Shown here: in pieces, positions 26,748 to 35,287 of the stretch | Numbering within the stretch: position 1 is the stretch's first letter | Layout of the letters: each line of letters opens with the position of its first letter | Position numbers and translations under genes: made by a program | The notes under the pieces: generated by a model | The model's input: only the letters and a program-made list of their open reading frames with translations | Database searches by the model: none | What the model was told of the DNA's origin: nothing | Source of the DNA: CAG-791 sp045546175 | GTDB taxonomy: Bacteria; Bacillota; Clostridia; Lachnospirales; Lachnospiraceae | Length of the DNA: 64,000 bases | Reading direction: 5' to 3' | Assembly (NCBI GenBank): GCA_045546175.1 | Contig: JAZQCI010000117.1 | Span: 1 to 64,000, forward strand

Positions 26748-28184
26748 ATGGCAGATAAGCAGATAAGTCAACAGGATAACAGAGAGAGGGCCGGCGGCGA
26801 GCAGCCGGTCAGGCAGAGCGCCGGTGGCAGCAGGCCGACCAGGCAGAGAGCTGGAGAAAGTTCCGGCGACGAGCAGCAGGCGCGGCAGCGGAGAGAAGCG
26901 AGGCGGAGACGCGCGGCGGCCCGCAGGCGCCGCGAGAGGCAGATCCGGATCAAAATGGCGATCCTGGCGGCGGTTTTTGTGGTACTTGCCGGCGGAATCG
27001 GCTTTGCGGCATTCAGGATTCACAGAAGAAATGTACTTGAGCAGGAGGCGGCGGCAGCCGCGTCCCGCAAGGTAGCGGAAGAGGCGGCAGCAGAAGCCTC
27101 CCGCAAGGCGGCGGAGGAAGCGGCGGCGGAAGCTTCCCGCAAGGCAGCGGAGGAAGCGGCGGCGGGAGCTTCCCGCAAGGCAGCGGAGGAAGCGGCGGCG
27201 GAAGCCTCGCGCAAGGCGGCCGAGGAAGCGAAGGCGGCGGAAGACGCCGCGCAGAAGTCCTCCCGCGAGAAGGCGGAGGAAGAGGGAGCGCTCGCAGCTT
27301 CGCGCAAGGCCGCGGAAGAGGAGAAGGCGCGAGCAGAGGCCGCCAAGATCCCGGGGCTCAATGCGAGCTATGATTTCAAGGCCACGGACAAGACGGCAGA
27401 GATGCCCGAGGAAGTGGAGAGCAGCTATGCAGTCCTGGTGGATCTTGTGGACGGCACGGTCGTCGCGGGCAAAGAATATGACACCATTATGAACCCCGCC
27501 TCCATGACCAAAATATTGACGCTTCTGGTGGCAGTCGAGAACATAGACCTGAAGAAGCTCGATACAGATACCTTCGAGATCACACAGGACATCACGGATT
27601 ATGTCTTCACCAATCAGATGAGCCAGGTGGGGTGGAATATAGGCGATACGCCCACGATCCGCAGTCTTTTGTACGGGACGATCCTCCCTTCGGGCGCGGA
27701 CGCCGCGCAGGCGCTGGCGGAGTACACGGCCGGTTCCCAGGAAGCGTTTGTCGACATGATGAACAAAAAACTTGAGGAGCTGGGCATATCCGACACGGCG
27801 CACTTCACCAATGTGGTGGGAGCCTATGACGAGGACCACTACTGCACGGCCTTGGACATGGCGACAATACTCAGGGCGGCCATAGACAATGAGACCTGCA
27901 GAGAAGTGCTCTCCTGTCATTATTACGAAGTTCCGCCTTCGGGAGGAGAGGACTCGCCGAGCATCGACATCTCAAACTGGTTTTTGAGAAGAATTGAGGA
28001 CAAGGACACGCATGGCACAGTGATCTGCGCCAAGACCGGATATGTCTCGGAATCGGGATTCTGCGCGGCGAGCTACCAGGAATCGGACAACGGCGGACAT
28101 TACATCTGCGTGACGGCGGACACTTACAGCAACTGGGCCTGCATTTATGACCACGTGGATATCTATACAGCCTTTACAGAGTGA
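26748..28184 (+). CDS. D-alanyl-D-alanine carboxypeptidase (S11) with Arg-rich head and SRKAAEEAAAEA repeats
   Basis: Trims the terminal D-Ala of peptidoglycan stem peptides. Residues 1-70 are very basic and cytoplasmic, a membrane helix follows (about 72-92, MAILAAVFVVLAGGIGFAAF), then about 110 residues of Ala/Glu repeats in units of 12 (SRKAAEEAAAEA), and a penicillin-binding domain. Catalytic motifs: SMTK (Ser 252, Lys 255) and KTG (Lys 429); the second motif reads SGA (Ser 315) where SGN is usual. No C-terminal amphipathic anchor is seen; anchoring is by the N-terminal helix. ATG 26748 is preferred, TTG 26739 is possible. Confidence 0.85.
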   Translation: MADKQISQQDNRERAGGEQPVRQSAGGSRPTRQRAGESSGDEQQARQRREARRRRAAARRRRERQIRIKMAILAAVFVVLAGGIGFAAFRIHRRNVLEQEAAAAASRKVAEEAAAEASRKAAEEAAAEASRKAAEEAAAGASRKAAEEAAAEASRKAAEEAKAAEDAAQKSSREKAEEEGALAASRKAAEEEKARAEAAKIPGLNASYDFKATDKTAEMPEEVESSYAVLVDLVDGTVVAGKEYDTIMNPASMTKILTLLVAVENIDLKKLDTDTFEITQDITDYVFTNQMSQVGWNIGDTPTIRSLLYGTILPSGADAAQALAEYTAGSQEAFVDMMNKKLEELGISDTAHFTNVVGAYDEDHYCTALDMATILRAAIDNETCREVLSCHYYEVPPSGGEDSPSIDISNWFLRRIEDKDTHGTVICAKTGYVSESGFCAASYQESDNGGHYICVTADTYSNWACIYDHVDIYTAFTE

Positions 28185-28201
28185 GGAACACAGCATTGTT
28201 A

Positions 28202-29269
28202 ATGGATCATCTTCAGGAATACAATCTCAGAGATCTGAAAAGGAACCGGCACTACAGGGTGCTGGGAAGGACGGACGGGTCCGCGGATCCCTTGAACCTG
28301 TTCTGGACCGGCTCAGCGCTGCAGCTGCGCCTGAGAGCGACCGAACTATGGGTAATTCTGGACTCCAATTACATGATCTTTGAAAACTGGGTGGACGTGA
28401 TGGTGAACGGAGCGCTGCTTCAGCGCTTTATGATACCCAGAGGCAGGAGCGAGATCTGTCTTTTCAGAGGAATGGACGGAAACGCGGTGCGCGACGTGCG
28501 CATCGTCAGGGACACGCAGGCCATGCATCTGGATCCCAGGAACAGCCTGGCGATCTGCGGGCTGATCACGGACGGAGTCTTTGAGGATGTGCCGGAGCCG
28601 GCCTTGAAGCTTGAGTTTATCGGGGACAGCCTGACTTCCGGCGAAGGACTGACAGGCGCCCGTGACTACAAGGAGTGGAACTCCGGGTGCTTCAGCGCCG
28701 TGCATACATATGAGTATCTGACTGCGGAGAAACTCGGCGCGGAGTACAGCGTTCTGAGCCAGAGCGGCTGGGGGACCTGCTTCTCCTTCGAGGGCGTCCG
28801 CAAGGAGGCGATGCCGCTTTACTACGATCAGGTCTGCGGGGTACTGCGCGGGGAGCGCAACAGAAAAAAAGGCGCTTTTGAGGAGTGGGACTTCTCGAGC
28901 TGGAGGCCTGACGCGGTGATTGTAAACCTGGGGACCAACGACGAGATGGCAATTGATACGGTGGAGGACTGTACGGAGCGGGAATTTGAGGAGGCAGTGC
29001 TCAGATTTCTGGAAAAGCTCAGAAGGCGCAATCCGGACAGCTATCTGCTGTGGTGCTACGGAATGCTCGGGCACGGGCTGGAAGATTCCATAAGAAGAGC
29101 TTTTGACAGATTCAGAAAAAGCTGTGGAGATCAGAGAAACGATTACCTGTTCCTGAATTCGACGGCGGAGGAAGACTATGGCAGCAGGGATCACCCGGGA
29201 AGGGCGGCCCACAGAAAAGTCGCAGAGGTTTTGGCTGAATACTTGACAGTTCACGGGATCGCGCGGTGA
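28202..29269 (+). CDS. SGNH-fold carbohydrate esterase (CE2-like)
   Basis: Two domains: an N-terminal beta domain of about 130 residues (YRVLGRTDG, LWVILDSNYMIFENWVDV) and a C-terminal SGNH hydrolase with FIGDSLTSGEG (nucleophile Ser), NLGTND (Asn of block III) and DHPGRAAH (Asp-His). This layout matches family CE2 acetyl esterases, which remove acetyl groups from xylan or gluco-oligosaccharides. No signal peptide is present, so it likely acts on imported oligosaccharides. Start codon is ambiguous: GTG 28181 overlaps the previous stop, TTG 28196 has the best-spaced GAGGA, ATG 28202 is given here as the safest. Confidence 0.8.
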   Translation: MDHLQEYNLRDLKRNRHYRVLGRTDGSADPLNLFWTGSALQLRLRATELWVILDSNYMIFENWVDVMVNGALLQRFMIPRGRSEICLFRGMDGNAVRDVRIVRDTQAMHLDPRNSLAICGLITDGVFEDVPEPALKLEFIGDSLTSGEGLTGARDYKEWNSGCFSAVHTYEYLTAEKLGAEYSVLSQSGWGTCFSFEGVRKEAMPLYYDQVCGVLRGERNRKKGAFEEWDFSSWRPDAVIVNLGTNDEMAIDTVEDCTEREFEEAVLRFLEKLRRRNPDSYLLWCYGMLGHGLEDSIRRAFDRFRKSCGDQRNDYLFLNSTAEEDYGSRDHPGRAAHRKVAEVLAEYLTVHGIAR

Positions 29270-29318
29270 GCCTGAAAACAGGCGGAACTGCAGGAATTCC
29301 CGTATGAGGTGGGACTCT

Positions 29319-29822
29319 ATGGAAAATAACAGGTTTGGCAGAAATACTTTGATCGGAGGCGTGCTTGTTCTGCTCAGTCTGGCAATCGCGGCGGTCGGTG
29401 TGATCGTGAGCCTCAGGACCGGCAATTCGCAGTATTTTATGGCGTGCAGCATTCCGGCCGCCGTGTGCATAGTGGCGGGCGGCGTCATGATCAGGAATGA
29501 CCTGCTCACGGGGGAGAGCCGGCTCCTTCTTCCGGGAGGGGAGCGAACGATCAAGGCCAAAGTAAAGGGCATAACGAGAAACCTCCGCACGGAGGGAGAG
29601 AAGACGGTCTACTATGTGATCTGCAGCAGCACGAATCCGCTGACGGGCAGGGAAGAGACGTATACCAGTCGATCTTTTGACGAATATCCCGGAAAGGAAA
29701 TAATAGGGAGAGAAGTCACTGTCCGCATAGATTCCCGGGAAAAAGGAAAGTACACGGTGGAGATCGACGATCTCCTCGAAGAGATCAAAAAGGAGAAAAC
29801 AGGCAATGAGCAGGCAGAGTGA
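29319..29822 (+). CDS. Two-helix membrane protein with C-terminal DUF3592-like region
   Basis: Unknown function. Two membrane helices (residues about 10-32 and 40-58) are followed by about 100 cytoplasmic or extracytoplasmic residues with beta pattern (IKAKVKGITRN, TVYYVICSSTNPLTG) and a charged end. The pattern of helices and a YYVxC strand recalls DUF3592 proteins. ATG 29319 is chosen because GAGGTGG lies 5-7 bp upstream; ATG 29304 is also in frame. It overlaps the following ROK-like gene by 17 bp. Confidence 0.6.
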   Translation: MENNRFGRNTLIGGVLVLLSLAIAAVGVIVSLRTGNSQYFMACSIPAAVCIVAGGVMIRNDLLTGESRLLLPGGERTIKAKVKGITRNLRTEGEKTVYYVICSSTNPLTGREETYTSRSFDEYPGKEIIGREVTVRIDSREKGKYTVEIDDLLEEIKKEKTGNEQAE

Positions 29823-31497
29823 GTGCATTGATGACTTTCTGAGAAAAGCAAAGGAGGACCGGGAGGTCTATATCACGGATGTGAGGCGCTCTTTTGACAG
29901 GATCGGGACGCTGGCCTTCCATATCCATGTCCGCATGTACGAAGGTGAGACGGAAGTGTTCCGGATGGCTCTTCCGAGGTGGGAAAACGCTGAGCAGAAA
30001 GAATTCGTCGCTGAGTACATAAGGGCCTTTGTCTTCAACCTCCTGTCCACGCTGGGGGCGCTCCGCATTGTCGTTTATCTGGACAAGAAGGAGTCTGAAC
30101 TGGTCCGGATCGCGGAGGGACTCAGGGAAGATTTCCAGACGGAACTTGCCAAAACAGAGAGGACCGGATACGGAAAGAGCCTCAATGTAAATGAGAGGAC
30201 CGTCGCGGCGCTTTTTGGAGGAAGCAGGGAATTCTCGATCGAGGTCAGGGACCTGAGCGAGGAGACGGAGCCCGCGGTGACTCCGTCGGAACCGGTCGGA
30301 AAGCCCGTGTTCGCGCTTCTCCCTGCGAGGGCGCAAAAGGCGTTTCTCCTGGGGATCGATGTCGGCGGAACGGATATCAAGTTCGCCGTCAGCCTTGACG
30401 GAAAGCTCGTTCACTGTGAGGAGCTGAACTGGGCGCCCGCCTCCTTCTCCTGCGTGGAGCAGCTCACAGAGCCTGTGCTGGAAGCTGCAGAGCGCCTGAT
30501 GGAGCAGTTCGGAAACGGAAGAAAATGGGACGGGATCGGCCTGAGCTGGCCGGACGTGATCATCCATAACAAGATCGTCGGCGGTGAGACCACCAAGACA
30601 AAGGGCCTGAGGGAGAACGAGGACAGGGACTACGAGGAGCAGTTTGCTGTGCTCACCGGACTCTGCGCAGAACTCGGCAAGTTTACGGTGAGCGGCAGTG
30701 CCGTGTCCTGCTGCAACGACGGACCGATGGCGGCCTTCACGAACGCGGTAGAGATGACGGCGCGGGGAGAAGACGTATCGAAAGGCTTTATTGCCTACAG
30801 TCTGGGGACAGAGCTGGGCACTGGCTGGGTCCGGGCGGACGGCTCCATTCCGCAGATTCCCCTGGAGGTCTACCAGAGCATCATCGACCTGGGAAGCAGG
30901 ACAGCGAGGCAGTACAGCGCGGAGGATGTCCGGAGCTGCCGCAGCGTCAATACACTTCTTCCCGGAACGCTGCAGAAGTACACCGGACAGTCCGGCGTAT
31001 TCCGGCTGGCCTGCAAGGAGCTTCCGAAGAGGGAGCCGGCCCTCTACGAGGAAGTGCTCAGAAAAGGGCTCTTCAGGGTAAGCGAGGACGGAGCCTTCAT
31101 AGAAGTTCCCACTGCGCCAAAAGACAGACGCAAGGAGTGCCTGGAATTCTTCATGGAGAAAGCGGCCGGCGGTGAGAGCGAAGTCTGCCGCGACATTTTC
31201 AGGAAGATCGGAGAGTACATCGCCGTCACCTGGGCGGAAAATGAGTATATTCTCCATCCGGCGGCAAAAGAGCGAACGCTGTTCGGAAGACTTGTCAAGA
31301 GGCAGGAATGTTTTGACCTGATCAAAGAGGGCGCAGTCTCGAGGGAGCCTTCCCTTGTGATTCGAAATGCGGACGCCGCCTTGGCGGTCACGCCTCTGAT
31401 GAGGCAGCTGGAGGGCGACCCGGTGTTCACGGTGGCGCAGTTCGCGCAGGCCGTGGGAGCGCTGCACTTCGCCTGCCTGGGACTGGAAGAGTACTGA
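29806..31497 (+). CDS. ROK/hexokinase-like sugar kinase with unknown N-terminal domain
   Basis: The C-terminal two thirds are an actin-fold (ASKHA) kinase: LGIDVGGTDIKFAVS (phosphate 1), GIGLSWPDVI, CCNDGPMAAF with the likely catalytic Asp, and LGTELGTGWV (phosphate 2). ROK proteins phosphorylate hexoses or act as repressors, but the usual ROK zinc motif CxCGxxGC is absent and no HTH is seen. The first 180 residues form a domain I do not recognise (SFDRIGTLAFHIHVRMYEGE); the protein is 563 residues against about 300 for ordinary ROK kinases. AAGGAG lies before the ATG inside the previous gene, so the pair is translationally linked. Confidence 0.68.
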   Translation: MSRQSECIDDFLRKAKEDREVYITDVRRSFDRIGTLAFHIHVRMYEGETEVFRMALPRWENAEQKEFVAEYIRAFVFNLLSTLGALRIVVYLDKKESELVRIAEGLREDFQTELAKTERTGYGKSLNVNERTVAALFGGSREFSIEVRDLSEETEPAVTPSEPVGKPVFALLPARAQKAFLLGIDVGGTDIKFAVSLDGKLVHCEELNWAPASFSCVEQLTEPVLEAAERLMEQFGNGRKWDGIGLSWPDVIIHNKIVGGETTKTKGLRENEDRDYEEQFAVLTGLCAELGKFTVSGSAVSCCNDGPMAAFTNAVEMTARGEDVSKGFIAYSLGTELGTGWVRADGSIPQIPLEVYQSIIDLGSRTARQYSAEDVRSCRSVNTLLPGTLQKYTGQSGVFRLACKELPKREPALYEEVLRKGLFRVSEDGAFIEVPTAPKDRRKECLEFFMEKAAGGESEVCRDIFRKIGEYIAVTWAENEYILHPAAKERTLFGRLVKRQECFDLIKEGAVSREPSLVIRNADAALAVTPLMRQLEGDPVFTVAQFAQAVGALHFACLGLEEY

Positions 31498-31537
31498 GAG
31501 GACGCTTATACTGAAATCGCCTTACCATTAATTGACT

Positions 31538-32191
31538 ATGCAGGAAACACCTATGCAGGAATCGCCGAATCGGGAATCACTTATACAGGAATTGCATAAA
31601 TACAGCTACTGCCGTGTGAATATCGCGCTTGCGGCCTTGCAGGTTGCGGTCTTCGCGCTGTGCCTGCTCACGGGGAACCGGCTGTATGAGGCGGGGCGCT
31701 GCGGCACAGACCTGGTTCTGGACCAGAAAGAGTACTACCGGCTTCTGACATCGGTCTTCCTCCACTCGGGGCTCTATCATATCGGCAGCAACATGCTCGT
31801 GCAGATCCTGATGGGAAATGCCGTAGAGAGAAACCTCGGTCACATCAAATATCTGATTTTGTACCTGGCTGCAGGCGTCGGCGGCAATGTCATTTCCGTC
31901 CTGTACGACCGGGCGCAAGGGGTCAACACATATTCCGTGGGGGCGAGCGGAGCCGTGTTCGGCGTGATGGGAGCGCTTCTGGTCCTCATCATAAGGGGCA
32001 GAAAAAAACTGCGGACCGGCTCTTCCATGCTGGTCAGAGCGGGGTTCGCAGTTTTCTATGCGGTTTATGCAGGGTTCAGGACCCCTTATACGGACAATGC
32101 GGCGCACGTGGGCGGACTGGCCTTCGGAGTCGTGTTGGGCGCACTGCTCACGGCCACACTGGATGATGTGGACCTGCGCGATCTTCGGTGA
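31538..32191 (+). CDS. Rhomboid family intramembrane serine protease
   Basis: Membrane-embedded protease cutting other membrane proteins. Catalytic Ser 137 lies in GASGAVFG and the partner His 190 in NAAHVGGLAFG; HSGLYHIGSNM of helix 2 and six hydrophobic stretches fit the family. The start of the gene is a run of four 15-bp near-repeats coding for MQETP, MQESP, NRESL and IQELH, which makes the start codon uncertain (ATG 31538, ATG 31553 or TTG 31532). A terminator with a long T-run follows at 32276. Confidence 0.88.
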   Translation: MQETPMQESPNRESLIQELHKYSYCRVNIALAALQVAVFALCLLTGNRLYEAGRCGTDLVLDQKEYYRLLTSVFLHSGLYHIGSNMLVQILMGNAVERNLGHIKYLILYLAAGVGGNVISVLYDRAQGVNTYSVGASGAVFGVMGALLVLIIRGRKKLRTGSSMLVRAGFAVFYAVYAGFRTPYTDNAAHVGGLAFGVVLGALLTATLDDVDLRDLR

Positions 32192-32213
32192 AGGGAGCGC
32201 GGCGAGCTTAAAC

Positions 32214-32251
32214 TGATGCAAACGCGTGCGGCACGCTTCGCAGGCCTTATT
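32214..32251 (+). repeat. Truncated copy D of the structured intergenic element
   Basis: TGATGCAAACGCGTGCGG matches the 5' end of copies A-C (one change), then jumps to GCACGCTTCGCAGGCCTTATTGA, which resembles their 3' end (TGCGAGCCTTGA). The inner hairpin is deleted. Confidence 0.6.
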
Positions 32252-32275
32252 GATCCGAAAAAATTCTGAAACGGG

Positions 32276-32302
32276 ACAGCGTCACTCGGCGCTGTTTTTT
32301 TT
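32276..32302 (+). terminator. Terminator of the rhomboid gene, overlapping the 3' end of the opposite DUF4317 gene
   Basis: ACAGCG/CGCTGT stem (32276-32281 with 32290-32295) and eight T residues on the + strand. The loop and right arm are the last codons of the convergent DUF4317 gene, so one sequence serves both as coding DNA and terminator. Confidence 0.75.
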
Positions 32303-33421
32303 GGTCTGCAGAATGCGGATGCCGTTGACTTCCAGCTCGTCCACGACGGGGATCAGCAGGTATTCCATTCCGTCTATGACTCTGGTCTTGAGCATATCCG
32401 CCATATCCGACTTGACGCTGATCTTGAGGGAGGGAGATTTGACCTCCAGCCGGCTTGTCTCGACGATGTTCTCGGCCATCAGAGGGACGCCTTCCCCGAC
32501 CGCCTCGTCATAGGCTTTGTCAAAATCACCCAGAACGGACTGGTCGGCGCCGTTTTCCGAAAGGAGGCGGCGCATCTGCTGTTTTTCGATCATGACGGGC
32601 TCCCCGGAGTCCTTGTTCTGCTCGATGATCTCTGTGACGGCGTCGTTGATCGCCTTGACATTCTCAAAGTCACAGTTGCGGCCCAGCGTCTGCTCCACCA
32701 TGCTCTTGAAGAGCTCCTTCTGGTCCGACTCGGGGATGGGCAGGACGCAGCCGAGAAGGTCGTGGCTGATCTCTTCGTGGCGCTCATCTTCCTTGCGGCA
32801 GTAGTAGAGGAGACTGTGCAGATCGGGCTGCCTGTCGTTGTAGGCGGGGAACAGGAAACCGCTGACCGGCTTCTGGACGGCCCAGTCCGTGCGGCGGTCC
32901 AGGAAGGTGCATGCCTCTTCGTCGTAGCACAGGCCTTCTTTCATGAGCATCACAGGGCAGATGCAGCACAGAAGGAAGGAGTAGACGTAATCGGAGGCGT
33001 CTTCCATGTCGGCGTTGTCCGTTCCCTTGGCGGGAATATCGTAGACGCCGTGCATCAGGAGGATCAGGTATTTGGTCTCGCACCGGAAGTTCTCCACTAT
33101 GTTGTTAAAAAAGAGAGTCAGGAGCTCGTCATTTTTCAGCTCCGACTGCTGAAGCCGGTAGAGAAGCTGCTGACGGCCGCCTTCGGCCTCTTCCTCGAGG
33201 GGGAATTCCATGTTGAAGAGATTGCGGCCGAGCTTGCCGGACATGGCGCCGCGCAGGATCTCGCAGTATTTTTCCATGGATTCCTTTTCCATAGTTGCCA
33301 GAGAATCGTGGATCTCCCGGATGACTTCGCCCTCTTCATTTACGTAGCAGGCCCGGATCCTGTCGATGCAGCTGTCGGGCTTGACCAGTTTTCTTATCTC
33401 ATTGATCGCTTTTTTGTCCAT
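32282..33421 (-). CDS. DUF4317 domain-containing protein
   Basis: Cytoplasmic protein of 379 residues with no membrane helix or signal peptide. The start MDKKAINEIRKLVKPDSCIDRI and the region MEDASDYVYSFLLCCICPV are characteristic of DUF4317, a family common in Lachnospiraceae and related clostridia with no known function. Cysteine-rich middle part (LLCCICPV, GLCYDEEACTFL) is notable. Transcribed opposite to its neighbours; the + strand rhomboid terminator overlaps its 3' end, and its upstream region is shared with the S1-domain gene. Confidence 0.8.
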   Translation of the reverse strand: MDKKAINEIRKLVKPDSCIDRIRACYVNEEGEVIREIHDSLATMEKESMEKYCEILRGAMSGKLGRNLFNMEFPLEEEAEGGRQQLLYRLQQSELKNDELLTLFFNNIVENFRCETKYLILLMHGVYDIPAKGTDNADMEDASDYVYSFLLCCICPVMLMKEGLCYDEEACTFLDRRTDWAVQKPVSGFLFPAYNDRQPDLHSLLYYCRKEDERHEEISHDLLGCVLPIPESDQKELFKSMVEQTLGRNCDFENVKAINDAVTEIIEQNKDSGEPVMIEKQQMRRLLSENGADQSVLGDFDKAYDEAVGEGVPLMAENIVETSRLEVKSPSLKISVKSDMADMLKTRVIDGMEYLLIPVVDELEVNGIRILQTKKNSAE

Positions 33422-33510
33422 TCTTTACCTCGTACAATCAGATTGACCGCTTTTTTCGCGGTAACATCAAATATACTACAGAAATAGTTGTTTCGCTAGA
33501 GGGCGGTTAA

Positions 33511-33519
33511 TGGTATAAT
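33511..33519 (+). promoter_or_regulatory. Extended -10 promoter for the S1-domain gene
   Basis: TGG followed by TATAAT (33514-33519), 60 bp before the start codon. Confidence 0.5.
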
Positions 33520-33579
33520 ATATATTCAGATTGAATTATGCGCACAACGCACGGCGCACAGAATGGGAGGAAATGTTCT

Positions 33580-34227
33580 ATGGAAACTAATGGAAATCGT
33601 AATGACGCCAAGTGGGACGAATTTGAGAAGATGATGGAGGACAAAGTTGTCTTTACAGTTCCGATCGATGAGAGCGTCAAGGCTGGCGTCGTGACTTCGC
33701 TGAAAGGAGTCAGGGCATTTATTCCCGCGTCCCAGCTCAGCACGAGCTATGTTGAGGACACCAACGAGTGGATCGGCAAGGAAATCGATGTTGTGATCAT
33801 CACAGCGGACAGAGAGAAGCAGCGTCTGGTTCTTTCCGGCAGAGAGGCCGCAAAGATCAAGCGCAGCCAGGAGAAGAAGGCCCGCATCGATGCTCTTGCA
33901 GTGGGCACTGTGCTCGAGGGCAAAGTAGAGACGATCAAGCCTTACGGCGCATTTGTCGATCTCGGAAACGGTATCAGCGGTCTTGTACACATTTCCCAGA
34001 TGAGCACCAAGAGAGTTGCTACACCTGAGGAAGTCTGCAAGGAAGGCGATGTCGTCAAGGTCAAAGTAACCAAGGTAAAGGACGGCAAGGTCAGCCTGAG
34101 CATGAGAGCTCTCGAGGAAGCTCCCGCTCCTGCAGAGGATGACATTCCGGAGCTTTCTTCTGTTGTTTCTCACGAGAAAGCAACTACCAGCCTCGGAGAT
34201 CTGCTCAAGAACATCAAACTGGACTGA
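33580..34227 (+). CDS. S1 RNA-binding domain protein (two S1 modules)
   Basis: Two S1 folds are visible: residues about 20-95 (VKAGVVTSLKGVRAFIPASQL) and about 110-185 (LEGKVETIKPYGAFVDLGNGISGLVHISQM), the second being a near-consensus S1. This is a shortened relative of ribosomal protein S1 (30S mRNA binding), as found in many Firmicutes, and may bind mRNA or ribosomes. GGGAGG lies 9 bp before ATG 33580. A terminator follows 36 bp after the stop, so it is a single-gene transcript. Confidence 0.85.
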   Translation: METNGNRNDAKWDEFEKMMEDKVVFTVPIDESVKAGVVTSLKGVRAFIPASQLSTSYVEDTNEWIGKEIDVVIITADREKQRLVLSGREAAKIKRSQEKKARIDALAVGTVLEGKVETIKPYGAFVDLGNGISGLVHISQMSTKRVATPEEVCKEGDVVKVKVTKVKDGKVSLSMRALEEAPAPAEDDIPELSSVVSHEKATTSLGDLLKNIKLD

Positions 34228-34263
34228 TTGTGTTTGGCTGTGCGAGCCTAACTTAAGAGGGGG

Positions 34264-34290
34264 AACGGGCGGTTTTGTGCCGCCCGTTTT
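34264..34290 (+). terminator. Rho-independent terminator
   Basis: Perfect 9-bp stem AACGGGCGG/CCGCCCGTT with TTTTGTG loop, then TTGTT. Confidence 0.85.
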
Positions 34291-34370
34291 GTTATGTAGT
34301 TGGAGACTGACTGGGGTTGCTGCCCGGTCTATTTGTTAAGTGTCCGAAGAGCGGGCGGGAGAGTGGCTGC

Positions 34371-35270
34371 GTGGAAGTTTTAAGCCGGAGCGATAGGATA
34401 AGAAAAGAATATGGTCTGCCGGCGGCAGCCATGCGGCGCAAAGCGGGAGAGTCCACTGTGTTTCCGGCAGCCTTGCGGCGCGTGATGCGGCCAGTGTGGC
34501 ATCTGGTGCTGCTTTTATGCGTGGTTCTGTGTCTCGGGACCGGAATGGGGGCCTCAGCGGCGGAAAAGGGCTCTGAACCGGAGAATTCGGAACCGGAGAC
34601 TTCGGAACCGGAGATTTCTGGACCGGAGACTTCTGAGGACCTAGTGATGATTCGCGTGGATGGACAGCTTGAAGAGACAGACCGCGACGCGATCCTTGAC
34701 CGGATCAATGCCATTCGGAAGGAGGCCTGCGAGGAGGGCGTGGGCAATCCCGTCAACGGGGACCCTCTGACTGAGGCGGACTATGTGCCGCTGCAGTGGT
34801 CCTATGCGCTCGAAAAAATTGCAGTTCTGCGCGCGGCGGAGAGCACTATTTTGCAGGATCATGTGAGGCCGGACGGCAGAGAGTGCTTTACGGCAGCTCC
34901 CGAGGGCGTTTCGTACACTATGGAGACGCTGGCCTGGGGATTTGAGAGTGCGGCCGATGCCGTGGAGGGCTGGTACTCCGAGAAGTCTTCTTATGTTGAG
35001 GCAGATGGGAACCCTGCCGGCCATTACATGGCGCTAATCAATCCGGAAAACCGATCTGTAGGAATTGCGCAGCTGAATGCGAAGTGGCAGAGGAGCGCTT
35101 GCGCCGGGGCTTTTGGAGGGGAGAACCCGGTGACTGCAGAAGAATCCGGTGACGGTGAGTCGGTCTGGATGATTCCTCTGCGGAAGGATCTGATGCCGTC
35201 TGTGATTGAGAGGGCGATAGAGATCACAGCAGGGAGGATTTACAGGGCCGGGTTGAAAATCAGGGGATAG
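34371..35270 (+). CDS. Secreted CAP-domain (SCP/PR1) protein
   Basis: A hydrophobic signal segment (VWHLVLLLCVVLCLGTGMGASAA) ends in a likely signal peptidase site, followed by an acidic, Pro/Ser/Glu-rich repeat (SEPETSEPEIS) and a CAP fold: ILDRINAIRKEAC, WSYALEKIAVLRAAES, HVRPDGRECF, then AWGFESAADAVEGWYSEKSSY and GHYMALINPENRSVGIAQ. CAP proteins of bacteria are secreted and of largely unknown role. Start is unsure: GTG 34371 has GGGAG at 9 bp and gives a long basic lead before the signal; ATG 34485 would start directly at the signal peptide but lacks an SD. HypA follows after 17 bp. Confidence 0.75.
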   Translation: MEVLSRSDRIRKEYGLPAAAMRRKAGESTVFPAALRRVMRPVWHLVLLLCVVLCLGTGMGASAAEKGSEPENSEPETSEPEISGPETSEDLVMIRVDGQLEETDRDAILDRINAIRKEACEEGVGNPVNGDPLTEADYVPLQWSYALEKIAVLRAAESTILQDHVRPDGRECFTAAPEGVSYTMETLAWGFESAADAVEGWYSEKSSYVEADGNPAGHYMALINPENRSVGIAQLNAKWQRSACAGAFGGENPVTAEESGDGESVWMIPLRKDLMPSVIERAIEITAGRIYRAGLKIRG

Positions 35271-35287
35271 AGCAGGAAGGAATACAT

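Noticed and set aside
29785..31467. 560-codon ORF on the minus strand opposite the ROK-like gene
   Set aside because: It is a shadow frame of a gene with clear kinase motifs, has no ribosome site, and its product is rich in Arg/His/Leu as expected for antisense of GC-rich coding DNA.
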